Shown piece by piece: positions 1 through 10,858 of a stretch of DNA of 64,000 bases. A program made the translations under genes and the position numbers. This DNA comes from Camellia lanceoleosa (Eukaryota; Streptophyta; Magnoliopsida; Ericales; Theaceae). Numbering within the stretch: the first letter of the stretch is position 1; each line of letters begins with the position of its first letter. Under the pieces are notes generated by a model. That model worked only from the letters and a program-made list of their open reading frames with translations. It did no database searches and was not told the DNA's origin. Location: contig CM045758.1 in assembly GCA_025200525.1 (NCBI GenBank), forward strand, positions 167,054,261 to 167,118,260, in the 5' to 3' direction.

Positions 1-60
1 CTTATGTAGGTGTTCTCGTAGGGCATTGATGGCGAGACAAATATTGCGGCGATGAAACAA

Positions 61-960
61 TCAAACACCGACAAGTGAGTGGCAAGGAAAAGCGGGTTTT
101 AAATTTAAGAAAGGCAAGCATAACCCGACAAACAAGAAAGCGAGAATCTGAGGTCGACTACTAGCCCCAGCCAAGGGAGTGGATTTACTCTACCCTGCTC
201 CGTATGTGGCAATAAGCACAAAGGGGTTTGCTATCAGATTTCTGGAGCTTGTTTCAGGTGTGGCAAGGTGGGCCACAGAATCAAAGACTGCCCTTCTGCT
301 CCACCAGTTAGTAGTAAAGCTGCACCAAGCGTAGCAGCATCAAATGTAGCACCAAAACCGAACCCCAAAGCTACCGGGAAAGAGCCTATGAGGCGGTAGA
401 GTGTTTGCCCTAATCTTGAGAGACGTGCAAAACACCGAGACCGTTGTGTCAGGTATCCTCTCTATCTGTGCTCAAAATGCTTATGTATTGATTGACTCGG
501 GGTCTACGCATTCGTATGTGTCGCATGCTTTTTCGCGTAAATTGAATAGACCCTTAGAACCCATGAACTATTTGCTAGCTGTATCATCACCTGTTGGGGG
601 ATCCATGACATGTGCATATATGTATCACCTTGTGAGATTATCGTTGGGGATATGCATCTGTTTATTGATTTACTACCATTGAACATAGACCACTTTGATG
701 TAATATTGGGGATGGATTGGCTACAAAAATATCATGCCACTATAGACTGTGTAACAAAACAAGTAGTTTTCCGTCCACCGGGTTTGCCCGAATTTGTGTT
801 TAATGGGAGTGGAGTAGTACCTCCTCCATATCTGATTTCTTCTGTAAAGGCTGTCAAATTGATTAGAAAGGGGTGTAAAGGATATCTGTGTTCTGTATTG
901 ACTGTACCTGCTAATGATAATGTTAAAAGCGATGTGAATTGTATTCCTATAGTCGAGAGT
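61..960 (+). pseudogene. gypsy copy A: gag zinc knuckle and protease (broken)
   Basis: The DNA encodes a CCHC zinc knuckle near 250-290 (CFRCGKVGHRIKDC) and an aspartic protease with the DSGSTHSYVSHAF motif near 493-530. The frame changes several times: near 150, near 400 where a TAG appears, and near 625. These breaks coincide with places where copy B has CAG, CCG or CTG. The protease catalytic DSG triad is intact. In a working element it would mature the Gag-Pol polyprotein inside the virus-like particle. Confidence 0.85.
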
Positions 961-984
961 TCCCGGATGTATTTCGGATGAATT

Positions 985-2300
985 GCGAGATTTGATTGTG
1001 GAAATTGAATTTAATGTGGATGTGGGTCCGGGTACCCAACCGACATCTAAAGCCCCTATAGAATGGCCCCAATTGAAAAGAATTGAAGGTACAATTGCGA
1101 AGCTGTTGGACAAGAAATTTATCGGACCCGATGCGTCACCGTGGGGTGCACTGTTTTGTTTGTAAAGAAGAAAGATGGCTCATCGAGGCGTGCATTGATT
1201 ACCGTGAAATGAACAATGTAACTGTAAAGAATAAATATCCATTACCGCCTATTGATGATTTTTTTGACGATTCTGAGGTGCACAAGTGTTTTCAAAATTG
1301 ATCTTAGATCGGGTATCATCAATTGAAAGTCAAACCGAAGACATTGATAAGAGCGCTTTTAGAGCAGGTATGGCCACTTTGAATTTTTAGTTATGCCGTT
1401 CAGATTCACGAATGCCCTATTGCATTTATGGACCTCATGAGCAATTTTTAAACCATACCTTGACGATTTTATTGTGGTATTTATTGATGACATACTGATC
1501 TATTCTAAGACTGTAGACGAACATGAACACCATCTGAGACTTGCCCTGCAAACCTTAAGAGAACCGGAATTGTATGCTAAACTGTCTAAGTGTGAATTTT
1601 GGCTTGACCATGTTATGTTTTTGGGACATGTTGTTAGCAAAGATGGAATTCTGTTGATCCACGAAAATTGAAGTCTGTAGTGGTGGCCTAGACCAACAAA
1701 TGTGTTGAAGTCAAAGCTTTTGGGATTGGTGGATATTCTGAAGGTTTGTCAAAGACTTCTCTAAGATTGCCTTACCATGACTCGATTGACACGAAAGGGA
1801 TATCATTTGGTGGGTGACCAAAGGAATCGGCATTTCAAGAATGAAAACCCGACTTGTGTTGCACGATTTTGACTCTACCTTGAATGCGGATGGTTATCTT
1901 GTTTTTAGTGATGCTTCTCATAAGGGTTTGGGGTGTGTTTTAATGCGAGAATGGGAGAGTTATTGCTTATGCTTCCGACAGTTGAGACCGCATGAAAAGA
2001 ACTACCCGACCCATGACCTAGAACTTCTTTGCGATAGTCTTTGCATTGAAAATTTGGCGTCACTATTTGTATGGAGCAACATGTGAAGTGTATCTTGACC
2101 ACAAGAGCACAAGTACTTTTTCACTCGAGAAAGAAGCGAATATGAGGCAGCGGAGATGGCTTGAGGCGATAAAAGATTATGACCTCTGATATTGTATCAT
2201 CAGGAAAAGCCAACACCGTTCTTAGATGCTTTGAGCGAAAATCGATTGCCAACTTAGCTTTGTTTCTTGTTGAATGAAAAGAGTTGCTTCTTGATCTGGA
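985..2300 (+). pseudogene. gypsy copy A: reverse transcriptase and RNase H (fragmented)
   Basis: Fragments of Ty3-type RT are recognisable: the start of the fingers near 1050-1215, the catalytic strand [12 protein letters not shown] near 1473-1508, and GHVVSKDG near 1626-1650. RNase H follows, with [10 protein letters not shown] near 1903-1935 and [14 protein letters not shown] near 1987-2030. At least six frame changes interrupt it. Copy B is open across most of the same positions, so the lesions are specific to this copy or to its assembly. Confidence 0.85.
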
Positions 2301-2321
2301 AAAGTCTGAAATTGAAATCGT

Positions 2322-3795
2322 TTGAGAGAACAAGGTGGAACCTTAGTCGCTATTTACGCTCAACCGGCATTGATTGAGGAAATTAAAGAAAAACAACAAC
2401 TAGATGATTTCTTGAAAAAGGTTATTGAAGAAAGGATTCAAAAGCGAGGCCGGGGTTCAAATTTGAGAACAATGTTACGAAATTTCAAAAGGCAATTTGT
2501 GTACCGAATGACCTTGAATTGAAAAGGAGAGTTTTACAAGAAGGCCCGCAGTTCAAGTTTTCTATTCACCGGGAATCTGAAAATGTATCAAGATCTGAAA
2601 GCGAAATTTACGGTGGCGAGGAATGAAGAAGAAATTGCCGACTTTGTGTCCAAATGCCTTCACCGCCAACAAGTCAAAATTTGAACATCAACGACCTGTC
2701 GGATTACTGCAACCCTTGCCCATACCAGAGTGGAAATGGGAGCATATCACGATGGATTTTATCGTTGGATTACCTCGCTCCAGGAAAGGTATGGACTCTA
2801 TTTGGGTTATTGTTGATAGACTGACTAAATCTGCACACTTCTTACCTGTCAAGACAATCTATAATGCGGACAAATTGGCTGTTATCTATATTGATGAAAT
2901 TGTGAGATTGCATGGAGTGCCTGTATCTATTGTTTTACGAGGATTGAAGTTTACATCGAGGTTACGGCGAGCCTCTGACTGCATTGGAGTCTTGAATTGA
3001 AATTTGAGTAGCGCCTATCATCCTCAGACAGATGGCCAGTCAGAAAGGACCATCCAGACTCTAGAGGATTTACTGAGAATGTGTGTACTGGACTTTCAGG
3101 GAAATTGGGAAAGCCATCTGCCATTGGTGAATTACCTACAACAACGGACTACCATTCGAGTATCGGTATGGCGCCTTCGAGGCATTGTATGGCGAAAGTG
3201 TAGATCTCAATCTTTGGGCGAAGTTGGAGATGGGCCGTTCTTGGGCGAGATTGTATATGAAAGCTTGGAAAAAGTGAAATTGATCTGGCGGTAGCGCATA
3301 GAGTAGGCAGAAAAAGTTATGCAAATGTCGAGAAGGCGGGATAGAGAATATGAAGTGGGTGATCACGTGTTTGTGAAAGTGACACCAATGAAAGGCGGAC
3401 TCGCTTTGGAGTCAAAGGCAAGTTAAGCGCAAGATATGTCGGACCGTGTCAGTTATTGAGAAAATCAATCGGTGGCGTATCAAGTTGCACTTCCTCTGAA
3501 ATGGAGCATATGCTAACGTCTTCCACATTTCGATGTTGAGAGACTATCTTGAGATCCGTTTCATGCGATTGAGCCTACTCGGATAGTGCTTAGTGATGAC
3601 TACACCTACGAGCGGCCTATCTGATTATAAACCGAGCGGATCAAGAAACGAAACAAAGAGATTCGCTAGTGAAAGTTGGTGGCGAGAACCATGGTGGTGT
3701 GTATGCCACTTGGGAAAGGAAGATGACATGGCTAGGCGATATCGGATTTGTTCATTGGACCTGTTTTCTTCGGTGAAGGTAACTCGAGTTTAGAG
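2322..3795 (+). pseudogene. gypsy copy A: integrase and chromodomain-type C-terminus (broken)
   Basis: The integrase core is readable at about 2730-2930 (ITMDFIVGLPRS, VIVDRLTKSAHF) and near 3010-3080 ([18 protein letters not shown]). The region that should carry the second catalytic Asp (about 2930-2950) is frame-shifted, as in copy B. The H2C2 zinc region near 2560-2680 is scrambled. The C-terminal GPYQ/chromodomain portion (3340-3795) is broken into short frames. It ends just before the polypurine tract. Confidence 0.82.
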
Positions 3796-3810
3796 GACTA
3801 AACTCCTTAT

Positions 3811-3820
3811 AAGGAGGAGG
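3811..3820 (+). other. polypurine tract before the shared gypsy LTR
   Basis: AAGGAGGAGG lies directly against the LTR start and corresponds to AAGGAGGGAG at 10849-10858. In the family this primes plus-strand DNA synthesis. Confidence 0.75.
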
Positions 3821-4879
3821 CGTAACAACCCTCGTCTTGATTCTGGGATGACCTTTGAATTATATACTGATTACTGCTAAACTGAACTGATAATGACTGA
3901 TAAGTGAACTGGATGAACTACTGAACAAACTGAATGAAACTGAAACTGAAACTGAATGAGTTCGTCTATTGAATTGCGTGTTGCATCTGTTTGAGTGTAT
4001 GATTATCTGTTTGCATTTTACGTTTAAACTGCTAATTGAAGGCCTTATCGGCGGCCGATTTAGAAACCGTTTGATGTTTTGTAATCAGCATAATATTTGT
4101 GATTTAATGATATTTTTTATCTGAAAATTGATTAGGAATGATTACATTAGATTAAAAGAGTTAATTATGAACTTAGACGTAATTACCGAATTGCCATTTT
4201 GAGTGGAGCTTTGTTTAATCCTTTATTGAGTCTTATACACCTTATACACTTAGAGGAAACATTTGATCAGCCATCTTCCTATGCTCAGCCGACCAAAGAG
4301 AGAGAGTAGAGGGAGAATTTGAGAGTTAAGCTCATTTGTTGATTTTGCTTAAAGACTTGAAGGTTGATTGTTAAATTAAGCTTGCTAGACTTGAGACCAA
4401 CACTCTAGGTAAGGAAATTCATTGTCTTCTTGTTGTCTTGAGCCTCATTTTGCATCATTCATGTCAATTGTTGAGTTAGAGTGCTTAGAGGTTGGATTAT
4501 GTTAGAATTGTTGCATGCATGTTGGTATTGTTGATTCTTGAGGTTGAATTCATGGTCAATTGGTGCATGCAAGCTCATTTTCATATTAAGTCCATGATTT
4601 CATTTCATTTGCCAACTATGGAGCTCTTTGGAGCAAGATTTAAAGCTTGAAATTGGTTTAAAGATCATGCATGTCATGTTTTGAAAGTGTTTTTGAAAAC
4701 GGTTTGAAATTGAGTTTGAGTTAAACACCCTTGGGCCTTGATTTCTTAAATTGAGTTTTAAAACTTGTTATTCTATGTGTTTGAAAGAGTTTTCCAGAAA
4801 ATGGGCCCAAGAGGATCGAATTTGGAGCATCAAAACTTGGTTTGAAACTTCGAGGTCGAATCTGGATTTTCCAGTTTTG

Positions 4880-5095
4880 GGCGCGCTTCGGCGAAGTGCC
4901 GCTTCGGCGGGTAATTCATGCTCGATATTTTCTTGCATTGTTTCTGATCCGCTCGGCGGATTTTAACGCTTCGGCGGAAAATCGCGCATCCAATTTTTTG
5001 CACCTTTCATCGGTCGCTCGGCGGCGGAATGTACGCTTCGGCGTGGGCCTTTGTGTGCTTGTCGCTCGGCGAAACTTCGCTCGGCGGAGTCCTGT
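4880..5095 (+). repeat. GC-rich palindromic iterons in LTR 1
   Basis: About eight degenerate copies of a CGCTCGAGCGG-like motif occur here, mostly reading CGCTCGGCGG or CTTCGGCGG. LTR 2 has two exact CGCTCGAGCGG palindromes at the corresponding place. The block is a CpG island within an AT-rich LTR and could bind a factor or be heavily methylated. Confidence 0.6.
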
Positions 5096-5727
5096 TCAGA
5101 AAAGTGCGAATTGCTTCCTTAGTGCATTTTGCATCCTCATCGCATCCTAGGCATTCTTAGGCCTAGTTTAGAGCATCTTAATGAGGATGTAGACATAGAA
5201 CCACACCGAGGAATTTAGGGATTTAATTATCATCATTTCCAAGCTGTAAACTTAGTGTGTGTTCTATTTATTATTTGTTTAGGGTTGACTCTCGAGGGCG
5301 CTCTAGCTCTTGATAGCCCAATCCTTTGTGAGTAACAGTTGTGTAAAGATATGTTCAAATGGTTTCATTTTGAATATTGAATCGACATTTATTGAATGAT
5401 ATTGTTTATTGAATGAATGTATGTCCTGTATTTGAATCTGTGTGGCATCCTTAGCACCTTGTTATTGGTATTCTGAGCTCTGTCGGTTTCCTTGTGGAAC
5501 CATCTTGATTGATGGCCATCATTATTGTTGGATGCGCAAGGCCGGTCCTTTTGGACCTCTTGTTTATAGGCTAATGGATGTACCACATATGGTGATTGAT
5601 TGAAATATTGATTGGTGAAATCTTGAAAGATTGAAATCTTGTATAATGAATTGATTTCATTCTTTGTAGGACATTCATTCATAACCTCTTTACACGTTAT
5701 GTTATTCATTGGGCTTTAACTCCTTTG

Positions 5728-5744
5728 TTTATATATATATGTAG
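5728..5744 (+). promoter_or_regulatory. TATA-like element in gypsy LTR 1
   Basis: TTTATATATATATGTAG lies about 410 bases before the LTR end. The same motif occurs in LTR 2 at 12768-12784 and, slightly changed, in the solo LTR at 22391-22405. Conservation across two families makes it the best core-promoter candidate. The transcription start is not shown. Confidence 0.5.
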
Positions 5745-6157
5745 GTGCTCGGCCGCCGGACGAAGCTAGGGCGTGGGATTGGTCCCCGATTTTGTCGGCC
5801 ACCTGTGTGCCTCACTTGTGAGGTTCGAGGCGCCATGCCATGGCTTGGGGTGTTTTGTTTCCCCATTTGTCTCCTCTTGTATTGTACTTTTTTGTATAGG
5901 CTTGTTATTGAATTGAGTCCCCGTCTTGAATGTCTGTACTTTGTACTTTTTGGTATAGAGTGTCTTGTTTTAAGCTGTATGAATGCATAAAATGTTTTTG
6001 ACATCTGATTTTCCGACTCTATGGACACTAGTTACTTCTTGTTTTGGCTTCCGCCAGCCCACGTACTCTGTATTTGTATTTGTTAGGCCTTGATAATCTC
6101 GGATTCTTGGCGATTCTGATGCTAAACCCATAGGGCGGGTTTGGAGTCGTGACAGAT

Positions 6158-6170
6158 TGGTATCAGAGCG
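6158..6170 (+). other. primer binding site, initiator-Met tRNA
   Basis: TGGTATCAGAGC, three bases after the LTR end, is the standard complement of the 3' end of plant initiator methionine tRNA. It sets the 5' LTR boundary and the start of minus-strand synthesis. Confidence 0.92.
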
Positions 6171-6361
6171 ATACTTAACCACGAGTTATACCGCACACAC
6201 GTGTCCAAACGAGCTATAGGATGTCCTAGAAAAGTAATTAGGGCATCTCATGAATTTGAAAAGTGTGTGCTTGTAACTGACTGATTATATGTTAAAGTGT
6301 TAAAGCTGTTTAATTGTACAAGCTGTTTATAATGATAAGCTATTATAAGCGCTATAGTGAA

Positions 6362-7081
6362 ATGGATAATGCAAATGAAACTGAAGCATCATCCTCTGAG
6401 GCCAGAATGGCCAGACTTGAACAAATGATGGGACTGATAATTGAAAGACTCGAACAACAACCGAACCAACAGCCCCCACCTCCTCCTCCTCCGGTGCAAC
6501 CGGAACAGAATGTACAGAATGTGAATGCTAATGAGGTGGACATTATTACCTTGACTGAAATTGACAAAATGAACCCGCCGTCCTTTCAGGGAGGCTTAGA
6601 ACCGTTAAAGGCTGAAGCTTGGGTTCTTGAGACCGAAAAGTTGTTTGAGGTTTTTCCGTGCTCCGAAGCAAACAAAGTATTGTTGGCAACCTTCACCCTT
6701 CAGGAAGAAGCCAGAAGGTGGTGGATGTTGACCCGTGATGCAAATACCATTCTGACTTGGGCTCAGTTCAAGGAGTCCTTCTTTGAAAAGTATTTCCCCC
6801 AGTGCATTAGAGACAGAAAAGTGACTGAGTTTGAACAGTTGAAACAGGGCAAAACGTCTGTTGCCGAGTATGAGAAGCAATTTACCGAACTTGCTAGGTA
6901 TGCACCACATATGGTGGATACCGATTATAAGAAGGCCAGAAGGTTTGAAGGAGGCCTTATTGCTAATATACAGGACAGAATTAATGTTTTGAAAATGCCA
7001 ACTTATGTAGGTGTTCTCGACCGGGCATTGATGGCCGAGACAAATATTGCGGCGATGAAACAATCAAACACCGACAAGTGA
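6362..7081 (+). CDS. gag: gypsy copy B Gag (capsid part)
   Basis: This encodes the structural Gag protein that forms the virus-like particle. I chose the ATG at 6362 (MDNANETEASSSEARMARLEQ...) because an upstream in-frame ATG at 6314 lies in leader sequence. A coiled-coil-like N-terminus and a Pro-rich stretch (PPPPPPP near residues 40-46) precede the retrotransposon gag domain, with FQGGLEPLKAEAWVLETEK, RRWWMLTRD and FFEKYFP typical of the family. It ends at TGA 7079, before the zinc knuckle that continues in the +1 frame. Copy A has the same TGA. The break may be real, a recoding site, or a lost CAG in base calling. Confidence 0.85.
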   Translation: MDNANETEASSSEARMARLEQMMGLIIERLEQQPNQQPPPPPPPVQPEQNVQNVNANEVDIITLTEIDKMNPPSFQGGLEPLKAEAWVLETEKLFEVFPCSEANKVLLATFTLQEEARRWWMLTRDANTILTWAQFKESFFEKYFPQCIRDRKVTEFEQLKQGKTSVAEYEKQFTELARYAPHMVDTDYKKARRFEGGLIANIQDRINVLKMPTYVGVLDRALMAETNIAAMKQSNTDK

Positions 7082-8003
7082 GTGGCAAGGAAAGACAGGG
7101 TTTTAAATTTAAGAAAGGCAAGCATAACCCAGCAAACAAGAAACAGAATACGGGGTCGACTACTAGCCCCAGCCAAGGGAGTGGATTTACTCCACCCTGC
7201 TCCGTATGTGGCAATAAGCACAAAGGGGTTTGCTATCAGATTTCTGGAGCTTGTTTCAGGTGTGGCAAGGTGGGCCACAGAATCAAAGACTGCCCTTCTG
7301 CTCCACCAGTTAGTAGTAAAGCTGCACCAAGCGCAGCAGCATCAAATGTAGCACCAAAACCGAACCCCAAAGCTACCGGGAAAGAGCCTATGAGGCAGGG
7401 CCGAGTGTTTGCCCTAGTACCGGGAGACGTGCAAAACACTGAGACCGTTGTGTCAGGTATCCTCTCTATCTGTGCTCAAAATGCTTATGTATTGATTGAT
7501 TCGGGGTCTACACATTCGTATGTGTCGCATGCTTTTTCGCGTAAATTGAATAGACCCTTAGAACCCATGAACTATTTGCTAGCTGTATCATCACCTGTTG
7601 GGGGATCCATGACATGTGCATATATGTATCCTGCTTGTGAGATTATCGTTGGGGATATGCATCTGTTTATTGATTTACTACCATTGAACATAGACCACTT
7701 TGATGTAATATTGGGGATGGATTGGCTACAAAAATATCATGCCACTATAGACTGTGTAACAAAACAAGTAGTTTTCCGTCCACCGGGTTTGCCCGAATTT
7801 GTGTTTAATGGGAGTGGAGTAGTACCTCCTCCATATCTGATTTCTTCTGTAAAGGCTGTCAAATTGATTAGAAAGGGGTGTAAAGGATATCTGTGTTATG
7901 TATTGACTGTACCTGCTAATGATAATGTTAAAACTGATGTGAATTGTATTCCTATAGTCAGAGAGTTCGGATGTATTTCGGATGAATTGCGAGATTTGAT
8001 TGT
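7078..8003 (+). pseudogene. gypsy copy B: zinc knuckle and aspartic protease
   Basis: The frame is open from 7078 to 8088, but true homology in this frame ends near 8003. It carries Cys-rich CSVCGNKHKGVC followed by the CCHC knuckle CFRCGKVGHRIKDC (nucleic-acid binding). Next come a low-complexity Ala/Pro linker and the retropepsin-like protease with DSGSTHSYVSHAF and the ILGMDWL flap-side motif. It is the start of Pol, or the end of Gag, in +1 relative to 6362-7081. The last about 28 residues are out-of-frame reading of RT sequence, because a small indel near 8003 shifts the frame. Confidence 0.83.
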
Positions 8004-9300
8004 GAGGAAATTGAATTTATTGTGGATGTGGTTCCGGGTACCCAACCGACATCTAAAGCCCCCTATAGAATGGCCCCAACTGAACTGAAAGAATTGAAGG
8101 TACAATTGCAGGAACTGTTGGACAAGAAATTTATCAGACCCAGTACGTCACCGTGGGGTGCACCTGTTTTGTTTGTAAAGAAGAAAGACGGCTCACTGAG
8201 ACTGTGCATTGATTACCGTGAACTGAACAAGGTAAGCAGAAGAATAAATATCCATTACCGCGTATTGATGATTTATTTGACCAGTTACAGGGTGCACAAG
8301 TGTTTTCCAAAATTGATCTTAGATCGGGGTATCATCAACTGAAAGTCAAACCGGAAGACATTGATAAGACTGCTTTTAGAACGAGGTATGGCCACTTTGA
8401 ATTTTTAGTTATGCCGTTGAGTTCTGAATGCCCTACTTGCATTTATGGACCTCATGAACAGAATTTTTAAACCATACCTTGACGATTTTATTGTGGTATT
8501 TATTGATGACATACTGATCTATTCTAAGACTGTAGACGAACATGAACACCATCTGAGACTTGCCCTGCAAACCTTAAGAGAACCGGAATTGTATGCTAAA
8601 CTGTCTAAGTGTGAATTTTGGCTTGACCATGTTATGTTTTTGGGACATGTTGTTAGCAAAGATGGAATTTCTGTTGATCCACAGAAAATTGAAGCTGTAG
8701 TGAACTGGCCTAGACCAACAAATGTGACTGAAGTCCGAAGCTTTTTGGGATTGGCTGGATATTACAGAAGGTTTGTCAAAGACTTCTCTAAGATTGCCTT
8801 ACCACTGACTCAGTTGACACAGAAAGGGATATCATTTGACTGGACTGACCAAAGGGAATCAGCATTTCAAGAACTGAAAACCCGACTTGTGACTGCACCG
8901 ATTTTGACTCTACCTTCAGGTACGGATGGTTATACTGTTTTTAGTGATGCTTCTCATAAGGGTTTGGGGTGTGTTTTAATGCAGAATGGGAGAGTTATTG
9001 CTTATGCTTCCCGACAGTTGAGACCGCATGAAAAGAACTACCCGACCCATGACCTAGAACTTCTTTGCGATAGTCTTTGCATTGAAAATTTGGCGTCACT
9101 ATTTGTATGGAGCAACATGTGAAGTGTATCTTGACCACAAGAGCACTGAAGTACTTTTCACTCGAGAAAGAACTGAATATGAGACAAGCGGAGATGGCTT
9201 GAAGCGATAAAAGATTATGACCTCTGATATTGTATCATCAGGAAAAGCCAACACCGTTCTTAGATGCTTTGAGCAAAATCGATTGCCAACTTAACTTTGT
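8003..9300 (+). pseudogene. gypsy copy B: reverse transcriptase and RNase H
   Basis: The RT starts in the 8022-8342 frame ([48 protein letters not shown]). A frameshift near 8232 garbles the next about 200 bases. The frame 8445-9122 then gives the catalytic strand FIDD at 8499-8510, the connection region, and RNase H ([30 protein letters not shown]). Another shift near 9062 moves the RNase H end into a different frame, at the same place as in copy A. Catalytic acidic residues that can be seen are intact. In a working element it would copy genomic RNA into cDNA. Confidence 0.87.
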
Positions 9301-9309
9301 TCTTGTTGA

Positions 9310-10320
9310 ATGAAAGAGTTGCTTCTTGATCTGGAAAAGTCTGAAATTGAAATCGTTTTGAGAGAACAAGGTGGAACCTTAGCTGCTATTTCTGCTCAAC
9401 CAGCATTGATTGAGGAAATTAAAGAAAAACAACAACTAGATGATTTCTTGAAAAAGGTTATTGAAGAAAGGGATTCAAAACCGAGAGGCGGGGTTCAAAT
9501 TTGAGAACAATGTTTCAAATTTCAAGACGGATTGTGTACCGAATGACACTGAATTGAAAAGGAGAGTTTTACAAGAAGGCCACAGTTCGAAGTTTTCTAT
9601 TCACCCAGGGAATACGAAAATGTATCAAGATCTGAAACAGAATTTCTGGTGGCCAGGAATGAAGAAGGAAATTGCCGACTTTGTGTCCAAATGCCTTCAC
9701 TGCCAACAGTCAAAGTGAACATCAACGACTGCGGATTCTGCAACCCTTGCCCATACGAGTGGAAATGGGAGCATATCACGATGGATTTTATCGTTGGATT
9801 ACCTCGCTCCAGGAAAGGTATGGACTCTATTTGGGTTATTGTTGATAGACTGACTAAATCTGCACACTTCTTACCTGTCAAGACAATCTATAATGCGGAC
9901 AAATTGGCTGTTATCTATATTGATGAAATTGTGAGATTGCATGGAGTGCATGTCTATTGTTTAACGAGGATTGAAGTTTACATCGAGGTTACAGCGAGCC
10001 TCTGACTGCATTGGAGTCTTGAATTGAAATTTGAGTAGCGCCTATCATCCTCAGACAGATGGCCAGTCAGAAAGGACCATCCAGACTCTAGAGGATTTAC
10101 TGAGAATGTGTGTACTGGACTTTCAGGGAAATTGGGAAAGCCATCTGCCATTGGCTGAATTCGCCTACAACAACAGCTACCATTCGAGTATCGGTATGGC
10201 GCCTTTCGAGGCATTGTATGGCAGAAAGTGTAGATCTCCAATCTTTGGGCGAAGTTGGAGATGGGCGTTCTTGGGCGAGATTGTATCTGGCTTGAAAAAA
10301 GTGAAATTGATCTGACGCCA
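9310..10320 (+). pseudogene. gypsy copy B: integrase
   Basis: An RNase H-integrase linker (9310-9500) leads to the H2C2 zinc-binding region (HPGNTKMYQDL, WWPGMKKEIADFVSKCLHC; 9600-9718). The DDE core follows: MDF at 9781-9789 carries the first Asp, and [16 protein letters not shown] (10031-10080) carries the Glu. The second Asp should fall near 9958-9970, but that segment is frame-shifted in both copies. Frame changes also occur near 9500, 9720, 9960 and 10240. The role is insertion of the cDNA into chromatin. As written, this copy could not make a complete enzyme. Confidence 0.85.
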
Positions 10321-10331
10321 AAGCGCATAGA

Positions 10332-10839
10332 GTGAGCGGAAAAAGTTATGCAAATGTCAGAAGACGGGATAGAGAATATGAAGTGGGTGATCACGTGTTT
10401 GTGAAAGTGACACCAATGAAAGGCCAGACTCGCTTTGGAGTCAAAGGCAAGTTAGCACCGAGATATGTCGGACCGTATCAGATTATTGAGAAAATCAATC
10501 CGGTGGCGTATCAAGTTGCACTTCCTCCTGAAATGGAGCATATGCACAACGTCTTCCACATTTCGATGTTGAGAGACTATCTTCGAGATCCGTTTCATGC
10601 GATTGAGCCTACTCGGATAGTGCTTAGTGATGACTACACCTACGAGGAACGGCCTATACAGATTATAAACCGACGGATCAAGAACGAAAACAAAGAGATT
10701 CGCTAGTGAAAGTTGGTGGCGAGAACCATGGTGGTGTGTATGCCACTTGGGAAAGGAAGATGACATGGCTAGGCGATATCCGGATTTGTTCATTGGACCT
10801 GTTTTCTTCGGTGAAGGTAACTCGAGTTTAGAGGACTAA
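10332..10839 (+). pseudogene. gypsy copy B: integrase C-terminus with chromodomain-like tail
   Basis: The frame reads through the GPF/Y-type module (KLAPRYVGPYQIIEKINPVA) and FHISMLRDYL. A terminal chromodomain-like segment (YEERPIQIINRRIK...) then continues, after a frame break at the TAG near 10704, with GGENHGGVYATWERKDDMARRYPDLF. The stop in the second frame is TAA at 10837. In chromoviruses this tail directs integration to particular chromatin. The break again lies at a one-base loss, also present in copy A. Confidence 0.8.
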
Positions 10840-10848
10840 ACTCCTTAT

Positions 10849-10858
10849 AAGGAGGGAG
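10849..10858 (+). other. polypurine tract before gypsy LTR 2
   Basis: AAGGAGGGAG directly precedes the LTR start and is the usual plus-strand primer position. Confidence 0.8.

Larger units (their letters stand above)
1..3820 (+). mobile_element. Ty3/gypsy internal region, copy A, cut by window edge
   Basis: This is the internal part of a chromoviral Ty3/gypsy retrotransposon, beginning in the last part of gag. It matches 7003-10858 nearly base for base in long stretches (for example 441-900 against 7432-7860). It runs directly into the LTR at 3821, so it shares that LTR with copy B. It carries many more small indels than copy B, mostly at CAG, CTG and CCG. Its own 5' LTR would lie upstream of the window. 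No single reading frame spans it. Confidence 0.93.
3821..6154 (+). repeat. gypsy LTR 1 (shared between copies A and B)
   Basis: This is a 2.33-kb direct repeat of 10859-13215. It ends GTCGTGACA immediately before the primer binding site, so it acts as the 5' LTR of copy B and the 3' LTR of copy A. It differs from LTR 2 mainly by one- to three-base indels, many at CHG or CG-rich motifs. It includes a GC-rich block at 4880-5095 in otherwise AT-rich sequence. Confidence 0.93.

Noticed and set aside
6605..7063. 152-codon minus-strand frame opposite gag
   Set aside because: It is a shadow of the gag coding strand, with no recognisable domain.
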